Under the pieces are notes generated by a model. The model did no database searches and was not told the origin of the DNA. It worked only from the letters and a program-made list of their open reading frames with translations. The position numbers and the translations under genes are program-made. This document shows, in pieces, positions 1 to 12,421 of a stretch of DNA of 64,000 nt. The first letter of the stretch is position 1, and each line of letters begins with the position of its first letter. Source of the DNA: Haliclona indistincta (lineage: Eukaryota; Porifera; Demospongiae; Haplosclerida; Chalinidae); NCBI GenBank assembly GCA_964017065.1, contig OZ024788.1, positions 3,178,887 to 3,242,886 of the forward strand, in the 5' to 3' direction.

Positions 1-526
1 AATATCTCGTGTGTCTTTTGTGCTACTGGTCTCAAATTTGCGTCCTTTTACGCCGGTGAGTAGCCGCAATTGCCCACACTCAAGTCAGTCGATATGCCCC
101 TCCCACTTCGAAAGTGAAGCCGATAAAGTGCAACGACCTCGTCAAATTTTGCTCAAAGTTAGTGCTTTGGGGCTGGATACTGAAAAGTACACACAACTAG
201 CAGTGGTTTTGGTGAGTGCAAAATGTAGTCCAGATCATAGAGAATGCACGAAAATGTGTTTCCGAGCACCCTGAAGCCATAAAATGTCCTAATTTTCTTA
301 TCAGCCATTTTGTTTTTCCTAAAATGTTGTGAAATTTGCACTGAAGCCATAGAAATGCCGAAGCCAATACGTTTAGCGCAGGGGGCGCGCCGAAAACCGG
401 TCAATTTTTTGCGGTTATTTGTATTCTTCAATTTGGCTCAATTTTGGGATATTTTAGCACTTTTTCATAAAGTTATGGTGTCTGAAGTATGTATGTCGCC
501 AAATGGCGACAATAGGGGTTAAAGGG
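1..526 (-). mobile_element. TTAA-flanked (piggyBac-type) MITE, copy 1, cut by window edge
   Basis: Reverse-complement copy of the element at 26845-27436; most of its length aligns. Its outer end is visible: the tip TTAAAGGG is followed by the TTAA tetranucleotide at 527-530. The other end lies outside the window. It contains only short unconvincing reading frames and no transposase. Assignment to the piggyBac superfamily rests on the TTAA target and the CCC/GGG terminus, which are established features of that group. Confidence 0.8.
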
Positions 527-943
527 TTAATTAATTGTCAGGACCAGCTGGAGAAGCGTGTTTTCGAATAATCATTTGGTATTGGAGAAACTTAATCACT
601 GGACACTGTTACATACACAAAATTAATGATGGATTATAATTAGCTATCACACTGCTGTTTGCTCATCGTAACAGTTGACTGTTCTGCAGCCATGCAAGGT
701 ACTATAATAATATCCTCTTGTCATGTTTATTACACCTCACCAGTGTATTGACATCTTTTAAATGGCTACCATTTAATTTTTGATTTACACATTATTTGGA
801 CACCTAGAAATTTAAGTCCTGCAATAATTGAGGTACCACTACCACTATAATGTCATTAAATTATTAAGTTTCTAGTATTAATTTAGAGAAAATTGATAAT
901 TGCTACATTGTACGTAGTAAAAAAAATTATAGCCATAACTTAC

Positions 944-3900
944 CTTCGCAGAATTTTGGTGATGTTGAAACCATAATAGTTTTATTACATGTCACATCAA
1001 GAACAGCACAAGCACTGCTGCATAATTTGGTGCAATTGTCTGATGGTTTGGTGAAGTTCACTGGCGCAAATACTTCATAATCCATGGATCTTCCATCGAC
1101 TGTCAAATTCACATTGACTGCACTGTTCTGACTGCTTGAACAATTTTGTAGAGTATGTCCACAAGCTGCAAGTTCAATAATCGTCTCAATGTCTGTGTAA
1201 TTGGGAGAAAATATCTGTTAGATGCTAACTTTTAAAATAAAATTAATTAGCTATGTATAACAGAACCTCGATTGTTTGGAACTCCTTTGCACAAAAGTTT
1301 ATTTCATGACTAATTCAGATTATGAACAATGGCAATTAGATTCAGACAAAGCAAGCTTGTAATTCGATTATGGCCAGCTTTGCACGTGTGGGGTATTGTT
1401 ATTATGTCAAAGTTAGCCTAGCTAGCTGCAGACCCATTCCGCCAATTCTGATGTGTGGTCCGGCTGATGGCTGGGAGAGGGTCTTGCAAAAACTTGTTCA
1501 CTTATTCTTAATAGACCAATAGAAATTTTTAATTTTGATTACAATAGAGAGTGAAATACCATTCATCAAGAACTGATGCACAATATTACAAGAAATTAAA
1601 AAGATTTCTATCGAAATCAAAAGGATGTAGTGATGAAGAAATCTACCACTGGTTCACAATGTCGGTAAACCAACAAGGAACAATGGTAACACAATTGACT
1701 TGCTAACAGACCATAGATCCCTACATCAGTGGCTGCTGTGGCCAGACTATAGCTAGTTAAGCTATTTACTGTTGACTGACACTTTGAATAGAATTCAGCT
1801 TGTGACAAAATATTGATCTTATGTACAGCCACTGATGTAGGGATCTATGGTCTGTTAGCAAGTCAATCGTGTTACCATTCTATGCTTGTTCCTTGTTGGT
1901 TTACATTGTGAACCAGTGGTAGATTTCTTCATCACTACATCCTTTTGATTTCGATAGTTAATTTCTTGCCAAGAAAGAAAGAAAGAAAGAAAGAAAGGAA
2001 GGAAGGAAGGAAGGAAGGAAGGAAGGAAGGAAGGAAGAGAAAGAAAGAAGAAAGAAAGAAGAAAGAAAGAAGAAAACGAAGATGACAAACTCGATTTTCA
2101 CCGTTTCCAGGTTCGTCACTTTAGTAACTATTTCGAGCAATCTCCTTGCTACTGTAAGATGAGGCAACGCCAGAGAGCAGATCTAAGTGTCTAAAGATGT
2201 ATGAATTTCAACACCAGGCGAAATATCAGCGTTTGAACGCTAATACATTGAATGTAGCCGCCATCTTGTTTTCTCGTTCATCCCTGTATAGGGAGTCACT
2301 ACCGTGCCTCCCTAATACCAGTGATAAATGAATTATGTGAAGTGAAATTAGGTTTAAGCTAGACAAGCCTAGGACACAAGGTTAACCATCAATAATGGGG
2401 CTTGGCAAGGCAAAAAAGTTAAATATAAAGGTCTATTCTCTGTCCACACCGTTGAGTCTCTGGCATTGAATATTATAGCAAGACTAAAATTATTTTATTA
2501 ATATTCATTGAAACGTTTTTAGACTCTCTCTCAACCGCAGCTAGACTAGTAAAAAGTTTTGCGATGGTCCACATTACAGCAGCAGTAGGGATGTACAGTA
2601 GTGCGTCCCTTTTAGAGAATGAACTGAAAAGGGATGAACGGAAAACAAGATGGCAGCTACAAACGCTGATGTTTCACCTATTGGAGAATTTGTATGACCA
2701 AAGACACTTAGATCTGCTCTCTGGTGTCGTTGTCTTTACAGTAGCAATGTGATTACTAGGAATTGTTATAAAGTGACGAACCTGGAACAGGGAAAATCGA
2801 ATTTTGTCATCTTCGCTTTCTTCTTTTTTTTCAGCGCGCCTAGTGCCTTTACACAAGCAGTGCCTAGACCAAAACACCCACGAACAGTCATAAAATTCTC
2901 CTGGCAGGTGCCTTTTGAAGTTAATTTTTAGCAATATATATTCAATGATTTCAAGATCAAGACCATGCAGTTGTCAGCTAAGTGTTAGTTGTGATTGCGC
3001 AATACGCACGTGATCAAACACTAAAAAATCGCCGTAAGGAAAGCGCATATTGGATTTTGAGCCTCTTGTTGGATCACCATTCTGAGCTTACCAAATAATG
3101 TAACCGCTGTATAAATAAGTGTGGGCGGGGCTTGCATGCATGGTGCTTAATGTGGGTAAGCTAGTGGTTGGTTATGTACACCATAATAATGAGTTACAAG
3201 TTTAAAAGTTCACATAAAGTAAAGGCATTAACAAAAGTAAAAAAGTTTTAATAAAAAAGTGAAAAGTGTATGGATGCAGATGCTTGCAAAGTAAAGGAAC
3301 AAGGCTTGAAAAAGGAAAGGAACAAAATGGGATAGTGCTTGCAAAAGTAAGGAAACAAGACGGGTTGCGGCTTGCATGCGCTTGTAGTAAGCCATGCATG
3401 CCTGCTTCGCCAACACGCCCACATGTGAGCCACACCTCACAAGATATGAGTCATACCCTGGGAACACACACACTGAAGTCCCAAGTTTCCCTACATCAGC
3501 GGCTTGGTGCGATATGACCTGCAACAAATGCGGAATCCTCTTCCTATACCTTGCACAACCGTCAATTACTTCATCGGACTGCGTCGTCCAAGCACAGCTA
3601 CCTCCAGCTTATCTATTTACAACAGTCAATAAAGTAAAGCGATCAAAAATAGCAAATTACTAAACAAAGGTTCAGATCTTGAACTGGAACTTTCTAAAAA
3701 ATAGCACCTAAGGTGCAGATGCCTCGGTAGAATGACACATTATCCACAAACACAACTATCCACCATCACCACAAACACAGCAACTGCAGATGCATGTATA
3801 CAGGGTTTATGTACAGCAATCACAATGCAGTGCTTTAGTATGCAATCAGAAGCCAATCAGTGCTAACCACAATTCAACTGGGCGTGTCTACAGTGTTTAG

Positions 3901-6900
3901 CACAGCAGTTACACGCATACCACGAGCGAGATAGCTCCATAGCTTGCTTACATAATTTCTCTGGACCTGCGCTGCTATCCTGTAGTAAATTCTAACCTAT
4001 CAGCTTCTAGGCAGTCAACTGTGGACAGCAAGTTTTCCTCCAGTTAGAGAAGTCCAGATCGCCAGCAACGGTGAACATGCAAATAGCGCCATAACTCGCG
4101 AACTAAGCTTCGTATAAAGTTTTCACATGTTCGAAAGCGAGATAATACCGTTTTCTACTTGCATTGCTAGTTTCAGAGCTTAACTTTCAGCGTGCGCTAC
4201 AAAACCAAACCAGCCGTGAGCAATTCACACGATAACTTACGCACTAAGCCGGCTTTAAAATCAAACTTCTGAAAATTCAAATCCGAGCAAGTATCGATTT
4301 CTACCCGTGTTGCTTGTTTCAGCGATTAGTTTTCAGCGAGCTACGAGAAATTGTTGCGACAGACTGACAGAATGAAAAATGCACCATTGGTGCCGGTTAT
4401 GCCTCGGTGGATGTTAAAATTTGAGCATGTAATGCTATATAGAGTAGGATTCATAATCAGCTGCCAGCATTCGAATATAGCACAAGCAGAAGCAATATAG
4501 CAAACTTATAGTTATCAGAAGCCAAGTAATTATTAATAAAATTTAATTATTATTTTATTATTTAATTAACTGGGCGTGCCTATGCATTGAATGGCAGTAG
4601 CCTGCCGGGTTCTGGTTACAAGTAGCTTCCTCGCGCAGTTTCTACGGACCTGCGCTGCCATCATGTAATATAAATTTAACCTACAAGCTACTAGGCAGTC
4701 TGCTGTGACTCTTTGTAGTTTTGTTTTCTGAGAAGTCCTGATCGTCAGCAAAGCTATCTAGGTGAGCAAACCACGCCATAACTCTAGAACAAAGCTTTGC
4801 ATCGAACTTTCGCTAATACACAACCGAGATAATGTCGAGTTATACCTGCATTGAGCTCACCGTTCTGCGTGCGCCGCAAAAATGGTGTAACAGACAGACA
4901 GAACGACAGACAACGCGATTACAGTATGCCTCGTGGCTCCGGCCACCGAGGCATAATGAATGAATGACAGAATGACACCACGACTACTGTATGCCTCGTG
5001 GCTCCGCACACTGAGGCATAACAAGAAAAAAGACACAAACAAGAAAAAATAATTTAAAAGGATTTCTAACGAAACCGAAAGGATGTGGGAATAAAAAGAT
5101 CTGCACTGGTCTACAAAGTAAACCAACAGGAAAATAACACAGAATGGTAACACGATTGACTGCATGGATAATGACTACATCAGAGGCTGTACATAATTAT
5201 GGTCTCTCAGTCAACACCATCTTTCCAGTAAAGCAGCCTTTCAGTTTCAGTAGAAATCTTATATATTTTCTTGTTTGTGTCCTTAAGTTTCGTAAAAATG
5301 TACATCATGGAATAAACAACATAATCTGGTAATTTATGTGCATGTTACACCATGCATGACTACATACAGTAAACCTCAATATAAACTTGGGTCAAAAATT
5401 CTCAGCTGCAGAAGTTTATCATACAACTTTTGTGTTATGTGCATCAATTGGGAGGTTATTCGGGAAGCTTTCCATTGATGACTGCAATAAAAGGGTTGCC
5501 AGACCTATTGAGGTGGCTGTTAACCGAGGTGCAGGCCTCTCCACAATCAGATGAAAAAATCACATCCTACTAAAATTATTGCTTACAATTGGGAAGAGTT
5601 ATGAGAAGAAAGGTTTCTTCGTAGTCTGCTCTGCAAGATATCACATGGTCGTTAATTAATCTTAAGTTTGGGCCACTAAAGGTCAAAGTTGACTGTAAAC
5701 AAGAGTCTTCAAAGGAATTGTTGTCTGTAACTTGAAGATCAGGTTTTCTCAACATAAATGTGTGATCTGATGATACAGCAGTTATCGCTAATTCCTGTTG
5801 AAAAAGGTCGCTATTCCAAATGAGGAATACACTGTTCGATCTGCATCTAATATCCACACTCAAGATGTCTGTTGCATCACTGCTGCAATTCTCTGTCATG
5901 GAAACATCGACTTCTATTGAAGAGCACTCCTGACCTGTAAAGTGGAACAAAAAATATTTACTCGGCACGCTTTAACCCCTAGTTACCGAATTATTTGCAT
6001 TTTTCTGCAAATGCAGTACACTACCTATTCCAAACTAGCCCCGTTTTCTCCTGGCATGTCAAAGTTTACAACCATGTCCAATCTGGCCACTCCCGCTTCG
6101 GAACTGATAAGTGTTGCGGGCAGCGGCCTCATCATTTTTAGCTCATTTTGGTCTTCATTTAGCCCTGGTGATTGATACTTAAACCTGGTGGTGTCCAGGT
6201 GAGCAAACAGGAAAGTTTAGACAATATTCTATGCCAAACAGGGGAACCCCTTTCAACCCCCCATGCTGTACGTTTTAGTGGGGAGGGCGCGCCGAAAAAG
6301 TACTTCTATAGGTAAAGTCCTCTTTTGCAAATAGACATACATGTACACCTTTCACACTATGACGTATGCAGTAGGTGGAGTCAATTATGTCACCTTTTGA
6401 ATCCCGGAAACCGCCAATGCGAATTACATGTAGAAGCGAGGAATACAATGCGCATCACGAGCGTCAAGTTCACATGTAGCTTGGATGCGAATTGCGTGGT
6501 TCAAAAGCTACGCTATATGCCCTTCCTTCAACTCATTCAAGTTCAAGGATCGGCTTCAAATGTTTATTACGAAGGTTCATTAGTCTGCCTAGCGCCTAGG
6601 CTCGCGACAGCCGCGTGCACATACGCGCTAAAGTAGCAATTCGCTTCCAATCCACCTTCAATCTATCCGGACTCCGAAAATTGCGGATTTATGTGAACGC
6701 TACAAACTGGATTGAATGCGCGTTCGATGATCCACTTTGAATAATCCTTGTGAGTGCGCCTTTAGCCAAATCATGATGTGCGAATAAAAGGAATGTCTCT
6801 CGACGTTTAGTAAAATGGCTCAGGCAGTCGCTATAAAGCGCCAAGAGTGACATGCATCACAGCAGTCGACACTGGGAGATAATAAAGCGGCCGGTACATT

Positions 6901-7058
6901 TATAGCTACAATTGTTCTTAGGTTCGGCTAACAAGTATCATGTTCTAATTATATGTCAACATACTAATAGATATGGACTCACTTGTACAAATATGGGTTG
7001 AAACTACCATGAGAACGCAGAGCATGATGCTGACGTAATATGATACCTTCAAATCCAT
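944..7058 (-). CDS. Receptor gene A: Ig/FN3-type surface protein (incomplete)
   Basis: Three exons can be placed, all in frame. Exon 1 (6983-7058) starts with ATG and encodes a hydrophobic signal peptide ending THICT before a GTGAGT donor. Exon 2 (5587-5934) is an Ig-like domain of about 116 residues, beginning SQECSSIEVD, with spaced Cys and a central FLIW; it is homologous in position and phase to exon 2 of receptors B, C and D. Exon 3 (944-1192) encodes a Cys-rich segment (ELAACGHTLQNC...SPKFCEG) rich in N-glycosylation sequons, possibly a diverged FN3 module; it ends at a GTAAGT donor. No typical FN3 exon was found in the 4.4-kb intron, which is full of repeats. The membrane and tail exons would lie beyond the window edge. 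Exons are inferred from splice signals and paralogue alignment. Ligand and function are unknown. Confidence 0.6.
1590..2325 (-). mobile_element. Composite repeat X, copy 1 (hairpin head, microsatellite, fold-back tail)
   Basis: Reverse-oriented relative of the insertion at 38674-40400. From right to left it holds a 26-bp hairpin end (2289-2314), a conserved subterminal block, a TTCC/TTTC microsatellite (1971-2070) and a fold-back module (about 1590-1960). The two arms of the fold-back are inverted copies of each other around 1740-1830. The middle body present at 39411-39990 is missing here. No coding capacity was seen. Confidence 0.7.
2586..3260 (+). mobile_element. Composite repeat X, copy 2 (diverged, without long microsatellite)
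   Basis: Direct-orientation homologue of 38674-39900. It has the same order of blocks: a degenerate terminal hairpin, the AACAAGATGGC subterminal block, the region before the pyrimidine tract, and the CTCCTGGCAGGTGCC block near 2900, ending near GGGCGGGGC at 3125. The pyrimidine tract here is only about 20 bp. It is therefore an unexpanded counterpart of the TTC tract at 38915-39408. Confidence 0.65.
3700..5035. repeat. Tandem modules of a dispersed repeat ending in TATGCCTCG hairpins
   Basis: At least two related modules (about 3830-4400 and 4560-4960) share blocks such as CTAGGCAGTC, CCATAACTC and TTTCAGCG. They end in short hairpins with arms TATGCCTCG and CGAGGCATA (4926-4957 and about 4990-5022). 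Related modules recur at 13450-14780. No reading frame resembles a transposase, so this is probably a non-autonomous element family of unknown class. Confidence 0.6.
5036..5290 (+). mobile_element. Degenerate fold-back module related to composite repeat X
   Basis: Diverged copy of the fold-back arms seen at 40004-40400. It retains the blocks around GATTTCTA, the ACACGATTGACT block and the terminal TTTCTTG stretch, in the same order and with point differences. The rest of the intron to 5586 holds nothing recognisable. Confidence 0.5.
5966..6335 (-). mobile_element. Truncated TTAA-type MITE, subfamily B
   Basis: Reverse-complement partial copy of the element at 61281-61877. Matching blocks occur in the same order, including a short hairpin around CACCTGGACACC and the region ending GGGAGGGCGCGCC. 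The distal end is missing. It lies in intron 1 of receptor gene A. Confidence 0.65.
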
Positions 7059-7333
7059 CTTGTTTATACCGACAACTCGAATAGCTATAAATCCGGCCAG
7101 TAGTTTTAACGGTTTACTCATGCATGCAATAATAATACTAAGGGGCTGTACCATAAGTCATTCATGACTTCGAAGATGCGTGTGGTATATAGCTAGATGC
7201 AGCTATCTACGCGTGAATATAGTTATCGTACCGTGCACTGACGGTGGCATATGACATTCATGGTCACTATACAGCTTCACAAATATAGCTGACACGCCTG
7301 CACAGATCAAATTTAGGTGCCGGCGCAGCTAGT
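7059..7333. promoter_or_regulatory. Putative bidirectional promoter between receptor genes A and B
   Basis: The two divergent start codons (7058 minus, 7334 plus) are separated by 275 bp with no visible repeat. Both downstream first exons encode signal peptides and end in phase-1 donors. A shared promoter is inferred from this spacing. I do not see a convincing TATA box that I would commit to. Confidence 0.4.
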
Positions 7334-9235
7334 ATGGAGTTGAAAAAGATACTGGGCATTGTGTTTGTTGTGGTGATGCCTGTAGCTGTTTGCAGTAAGT
7401 CTAGTAAAACTGTTTACTTTCACACGCGTACACGTACACGCCCACGTACAATGTCATGAGTTGACTAAGTGCGCCTGCTGCCAATGCGAGTTTGTGCTTG
7501 CAAAACATTTCCTTGTCAGCATAATCAATGTACTGCATGTGATCAAAATTTTTAATGTGTACCTCTTTTATTTGATGCAAAACAGACCCAATAAATGGAC
7601 TGCTTTATTAATATTGCGAGTCTCGGTGTGAATTATTGTTCTGATAGTATGTTTGCTGGTAGAAATTAATTTTGCAAAATTTATTATTATCGTCATGCAT
7701 AATAATTATACAGTCATACGGTATTGTGCAATAAACCCGAGGGTGTAGCCTGCAGGGGGTTTATTTCACAATACTGAGAGTAATCAGGAAATAATACCAA
7801 CCAAGAATGCTTTGATGTCATGGCTTTATAATTTTATTATCTATACGAATATCCATGGGTAGAAATATAGCTACTTGAAAAGTCAGCTTTTCAACACATA
7901 CCACTGTTTTACATGCCTCTTGTAAGAAAACCTGTAAGTTTGTACTTTAAATGAGCAAGACTAGTCAACGTAACACTATATAAAATGCTTGATTTCTGTA
8001 ACTTAATTGTAATGTTCTGCAGATAATCTGATTTTCTTTATGCATGCAGGTCAGATTGTGTGTCCTGTAACACCAGAAATTATATCAGAGGGTATCTGTC
8101 AACTGCCAACGGAATCAATGTGGGGACTATTAGTCACTTGTACTAGTTCATCAAATGTGATTGTTTGGAGTGGTTCTATTCTTATTGGGCATTATGTAGT
8201 GCCATACTCACTTGAACAACATACATCTCCAGCACTGATAGTTAATGGAGTCCAGGCAACAGAATATCATACAAACAATAGTAACTGTTTGACTTCTAAC
8301 TTGACTTTCTATGGCACTAATCTGAATGATTTCAAGTATATTGACTTTAGTTGTGGATTTTACAATTATTCTGAAGCCGATGTCTCAATTCCAAGTAAGT
8401 ATCACCAGTAGTTATTATATAGATATAGCAAAATTATACTTAAATGTCTCGCAATGGTAATGTTGTGAGACTAACTCTGATGTATAGCTGCAATTTGCAT
8501 AATCATTATTGATATAAATTGTTATTATAATTATTAGGTGTCCCAGATTCTCCTAAATTTACATTAGCAGTCTTATCATCAACTTGCGTTAGTGGAAATA
8601 CAGTCACTCTTCAGTGGTCCACACCGATGTCTATGAAGGAGATAGAGTTTTACACTTTAGATGTGACTGGACAGCCAGAATTCACATGTTCTCCTGATGA
8701 GTGTCAAGTGACCAGTGCCACTACTACAATAAGTGGTCTCATGGACAATACCAGCTACACAATTACTGTGAGAGCTGTAAACTGCATTGGAGAGGGCAAT
8801 TACTCACACCCATTAAGGATTGATGTTCCTCCCTTATTCTGTGGTCAGTATGAGTTGTTATATTTATGTCTAAAACTGAAAATTGTATATTTTGTAGAAT
8901 CAATTGTAAATTCGACCATACCTACTACAATTCAAGGTGATAAACACAATTTTATTTTAATGCATGAGCAGCAATGATTTCACTCTTTCATAATTACAGT
9001 GCATAATTATTGTATTTTGATGCAAGCATACATGTCTCTTTGAATTGCAGGAACAAGCATGATCAGTGTTTATCCTATTGTAACCTGGACTATATCGGTG
9101 ATATCTGTCGCCATCATTGGTACTTTGACAACAATAATTATTATTTTGACAGTTTTCTGTTATCGTTTGAAGTACCATAATCATAAAGAAGTATTCCCTG
9201 TGGACTCATACGTAGAGGTTGTATCTGTTCATTAG
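7334..9235 (+). CDS. Receptor gene B: Ig-FN3 single-pass membrane protein, 311 aa
   Basis: Five exons join in frame (936 nt): 7334-7394, 8050-8394, 8538-8843, 8898-8936 and 9051-9235. Exon 1 is a signal peptide (MELKKILGIVFVVVMP...). Exon 2 is an Ig-like domain of about 115 residues with VIVWSG and FSCGF elements. Exon 3 is an FN3 domain with the family hallmarks LQW near its start and NTSYTITVRAVN near its end. A short linker exon follows. The last exon holds one membrane helix (about residues 260-287) and a 20-residue tail with DSYVEVV. The introns after exons 1 to 4 are phase 1, which allows domain shuffling, and have GT-AG ends. The gene is probably a cell-surface adhesion or recognition receptor; its ligand is unknown. 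Domain calls rest on pattern recognition and on paralogues C and D. Confidence 0.75.
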
Positions 9236-11160
9236 GAACATAACAATGATAAAATTTGAACAAAACAATGACTGTATGTGTCAGTATAATTACAATGCCA
9301 TAAATATTTATTATTAAAACTATGAAGGATGATAAAACTAATAAAAGTATCAAACTTAATAGCATACTTTAAAGTATTACAGCATTTAATGAGATTCATA
9401 ACTTTGCAAGTAGCTTTATTTTCCAGCAATGGTATTTTGTACAGGCATGCTCTAGTATGCATTTTGTTTTGTCTATCGATAAACATCGATTATAGCAAGT
9501 TTCAGTCACGAAGTGTTCGCTAACGTGGAGCAGTGAGCTCGCCCAGTAAAGACCGGTCTGTGGCTGCTATCTCGCTTGCTTGCTCTGGAAAGAACTTCAT
9601 TTACAGCTTACAAATTCACCGCGCACAACCGTACAGAGCGATTGTTAGATTTTCGATACTCGCGCGGCGGCAGAACAGCAAACCTAGACCAGAAAAAATT
9701 ATTCAGTTTAAAAATCTAGATAGTATTACGGAAATTCGCTCTGCACGTCTGTGGGTAAGATGCTGCTGCATGCTGCTGCGCTTGAAGCGCGTTGATCTAT
9801 TGCTCGACATTCGAGATAGCAGCCGCAGACGCTTCATGTATTATTATTTCCCCATACTGTAGTATGTAAATCGCCGTAGTTATAAAGTAGTTACATGTAT
9901 TAGAAAAATGCACGTTGCGTGGGTGTTGAATATTTTTCTCTCTCTGGAAGGTAGACCATTTCAATTATCTTTTTTTGCTATGTGACTTCCCATGGAATAT
10001 TAACAGAAATCACTGAAAAAATCGCTCAGTTGCAATCTAGTACAGCGGTTGGTTTTCGATGCATAAACGAGGCAAAAGCGGAATACACATAACTAGTCGA
10101 AGCTATACACGTGATGAGAAGTGAATTTGATTGGCCAACGTCATACTTCCGCTTTGTCTCAATATGTTCGAAAAACGCTGTAACAGAGCGATTTTTCGTT
10201 AGCGCGCCTAGAAACCACCGTGGCCGCCGTCGAGCAGCATGGATTTTCCCAGTTTCTCTCGGCCGGCAGTGTGGCTCTGGATAAATAACGAGATTTTAAC
10301 AGTATATCTTCATCACAAAGATTTACTTAGCAAGTGCAAGACAGTATGAGAAATTGGAGAGACGAGTCACAGAAAAGGAAATTAGAATTAATATTGTTAC
10401 TAAAAATCATGTACACCAAACGAAATTAATAAGCTAAGTCATGAGAGGATTGAATTGTAGACCAAGAAAACTACCATGTGATTGACAAGTAGCAAGAAGG
10501 GTGCGTAAGGCAGAGGCAGAAGGTGCCAAAAGAACTACAGTGTGTATATCGTCCACATATGCGAGGGCACCTGCATATAGCCTAGTACCTATAGTCGTTA
10601 AATTAACTCTATTAACTTTACTATTACTATATTATTTTAATAGGCAATGATTACCGTGATCATCAGTGCCGGGCAAGTTTGGAGTTTCTGTGGAAGAAGC
10701 ACTAGCTGCTTATGACAAACAAGAGCTATCTGCAGTTTGTACGGCATAACAAACTACATGACATTACTATCTTCAATGATCAATCAACTATGGTGACCCA
10801 TATCATCATAATTATATACATGTGTATATCATTGCAGTCATCCCAACTTATCATTGCCTAGCGGCAATGATAATAATTTAATATTGCACTCTTATATTCA
10901 TTAGAGCATACCAACCTTATATTAGAGCATAGATCTTCCTGATTAGTGATATCTATACTGCTCGAAATAGCTCTGCATGTTAATAGTGGTAATAGGTACA
11001 CAAGATCAATCATAGTGCAAGTGAGACACTGTCAGGGGGCATCACAAAGCCACCATTGAAGCTAAAAATGCTCTAGACCATTAGACTATTGTTTAGAGCA
11101 GTCATTCGCCATGCAATCGAAGTCTCTCCTGTGTGTAGTAAGTCTACGATGAGCTAGCCT
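9236..11160. other. Intergenic, no gene recognised
   Basis: Contains the gene B 3' flank with an AATAAA-like signal near 9340 and a CpG-richer patch (about 9520-10270). An open frame at 9533-9862 has no recognisable domain. I see no convincing exon or transposon. Confidence 0.4.
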
Positions 11161-11279
11161 AGTACTCACGCATGAATATGCGCGCGAGCGAGTGGGAAAC
11201 ACATATCCGCGTGAGGGGGAACAGATATCACTGGTAGTTCATCAGGGGGAACACGTACATATCTCCGAGGGCGTGGCTG

Positions 11280-11425
11280 GATCTGTTCGGGGAGCGGGAA
11301 CAGATCTGGATCTGTTCGGGGAGCTGGATCTGTTCTGGATCTGGATCTGTTCGGGGAGCGGGAACAGATCTGGATCTGTTCGGAGAGCTGGATCTGTTCG
11401 GGGGAACAGAAAATCAGGGGGAACA
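11280..11425. repeat. Minisatellite built on a GGATCTGTTC core
   Basis: The decamer GGATCTGTTC recurs about every 15-35 bp, with interspersed GGGGAGC and GGGAACAGAT units. This gives a short irregular tandem repeat with internal dyads, because GAACAGATC is close to the reverse complement of the core. Non-coding. Confidence 0.7.
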
Positions 11426-11624
11426 TATTTACACCGCCACCTTAATTTTTTTTAGATAATAACGCAGAATAAGGGAGTCAGTGATAGAGTAAATTATCTA
11501 TATTCGGTCAACATGTATATTCGTACGCTATTGCCAGCAAAACCAACGCAGCTAAGACGGTGTCTGCCACAGCAAACTACAGCCACTTGCATGTGTAGAA
11601 GACACAGCAAACCGCTAGCTCCAG

Positions 11625-12421
11625 CAGGGGCGGATCTAGGATTAGAGAAAGGAGGTTCCTGGGCGCGCTTGCGCGCCCGTTTTTTTTCAAAATCACGCCC
11701 ACTTCCGGTCAAAATCCTTCTATTTTTATTTTTATTATTATTATTATTATTGAAAAACACACCACATAAGGTGTACATGTAGATTTAAAATTAATGTTAA
11801 TCAGTAGCAATTTAATTGACCTTAACATTAAGTCAATAGAAGAGCTTCCCTGACAAATGTTAACGGTGCTTGATGACAGCAGGAAATCTCTTGCGTTCCT
11901 ATATTGCATCTAATCAGTGGCGGATCTAGGGGGGGGCCAGGGGGGGCAAGGCCCCCTTTAATCTCATCCGCCATTTTATTATTTACATCTAACGCGTCAC
12001 ACAGTCACATCTGGCTCGTTACTAGACAGGCATAACGCCAGAGTATCTCGATCTAAGCGCCTGAAAAGTGCAAGCGATCGACGATCATGCTTATAGCGCG
12101 CGAATGCACTCGTACATCATCAATGAATACAATAAAATAGATCGATTTTAATGAATAAATGCATATTAATTAGCAAAAAAATTTCGTGCCCTCCCTATAT
12201 GCTAGCGCTAGATCCGCCACTGCATCTAATTCCTATTCACTTGTTATTTTTAGCTAAGTGCTACCAGTCTTGCACGTGTGAATGCGGTACAACCCCTAGT
12301 TATGATTGTGTAAACTAAATTCCTCATAAGGTATGGCAATTAATAATAGCTTGTGAATATCATTATTGAGCGCAAAGGGGGTTCCATTGAACCCTTGGAA
12401 TCCCCTCTGGATCCGCCACTG
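11625..12421. mobile_element. Non-autonomous hAT-like element inside the palindrome arm
   Basis: The ends are CAGGGGCGGATC and GATCCGCCACTG in inverted orientation. The flanking direct repeat is TCCAG (11620-11624 and 12422-12426). The uninterrupted arm at about 13014-13032 has a single copy, which confirms the empty site. The 5-bp duplication is shorter than the usual 8 bp of hAT elements, so the superfamily is inferred from the termini. No transposase frame is present. It carries a second nested element. Confidence 0.75.
11915..12222. mobile_element. Nested hAT-like MITE, 308 bp
   Basis: Terminal inverted repeats are CAGTGGCGGATCTAG and CTAGATCCGCCACTG. A perfect 8-bp target duplication CATCTAAT lies at 11907-11914 and 12223-12230, the size expected for hAT transposition. 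It inserted into a related element (11625-12421). Confidence 0.85.

Noticed and set aside
9533..9862. 109-codon frame in a CpG-richer patch
   Set aside because: No domain, no splice partner and no paralogue in the window; could be a chance frame.
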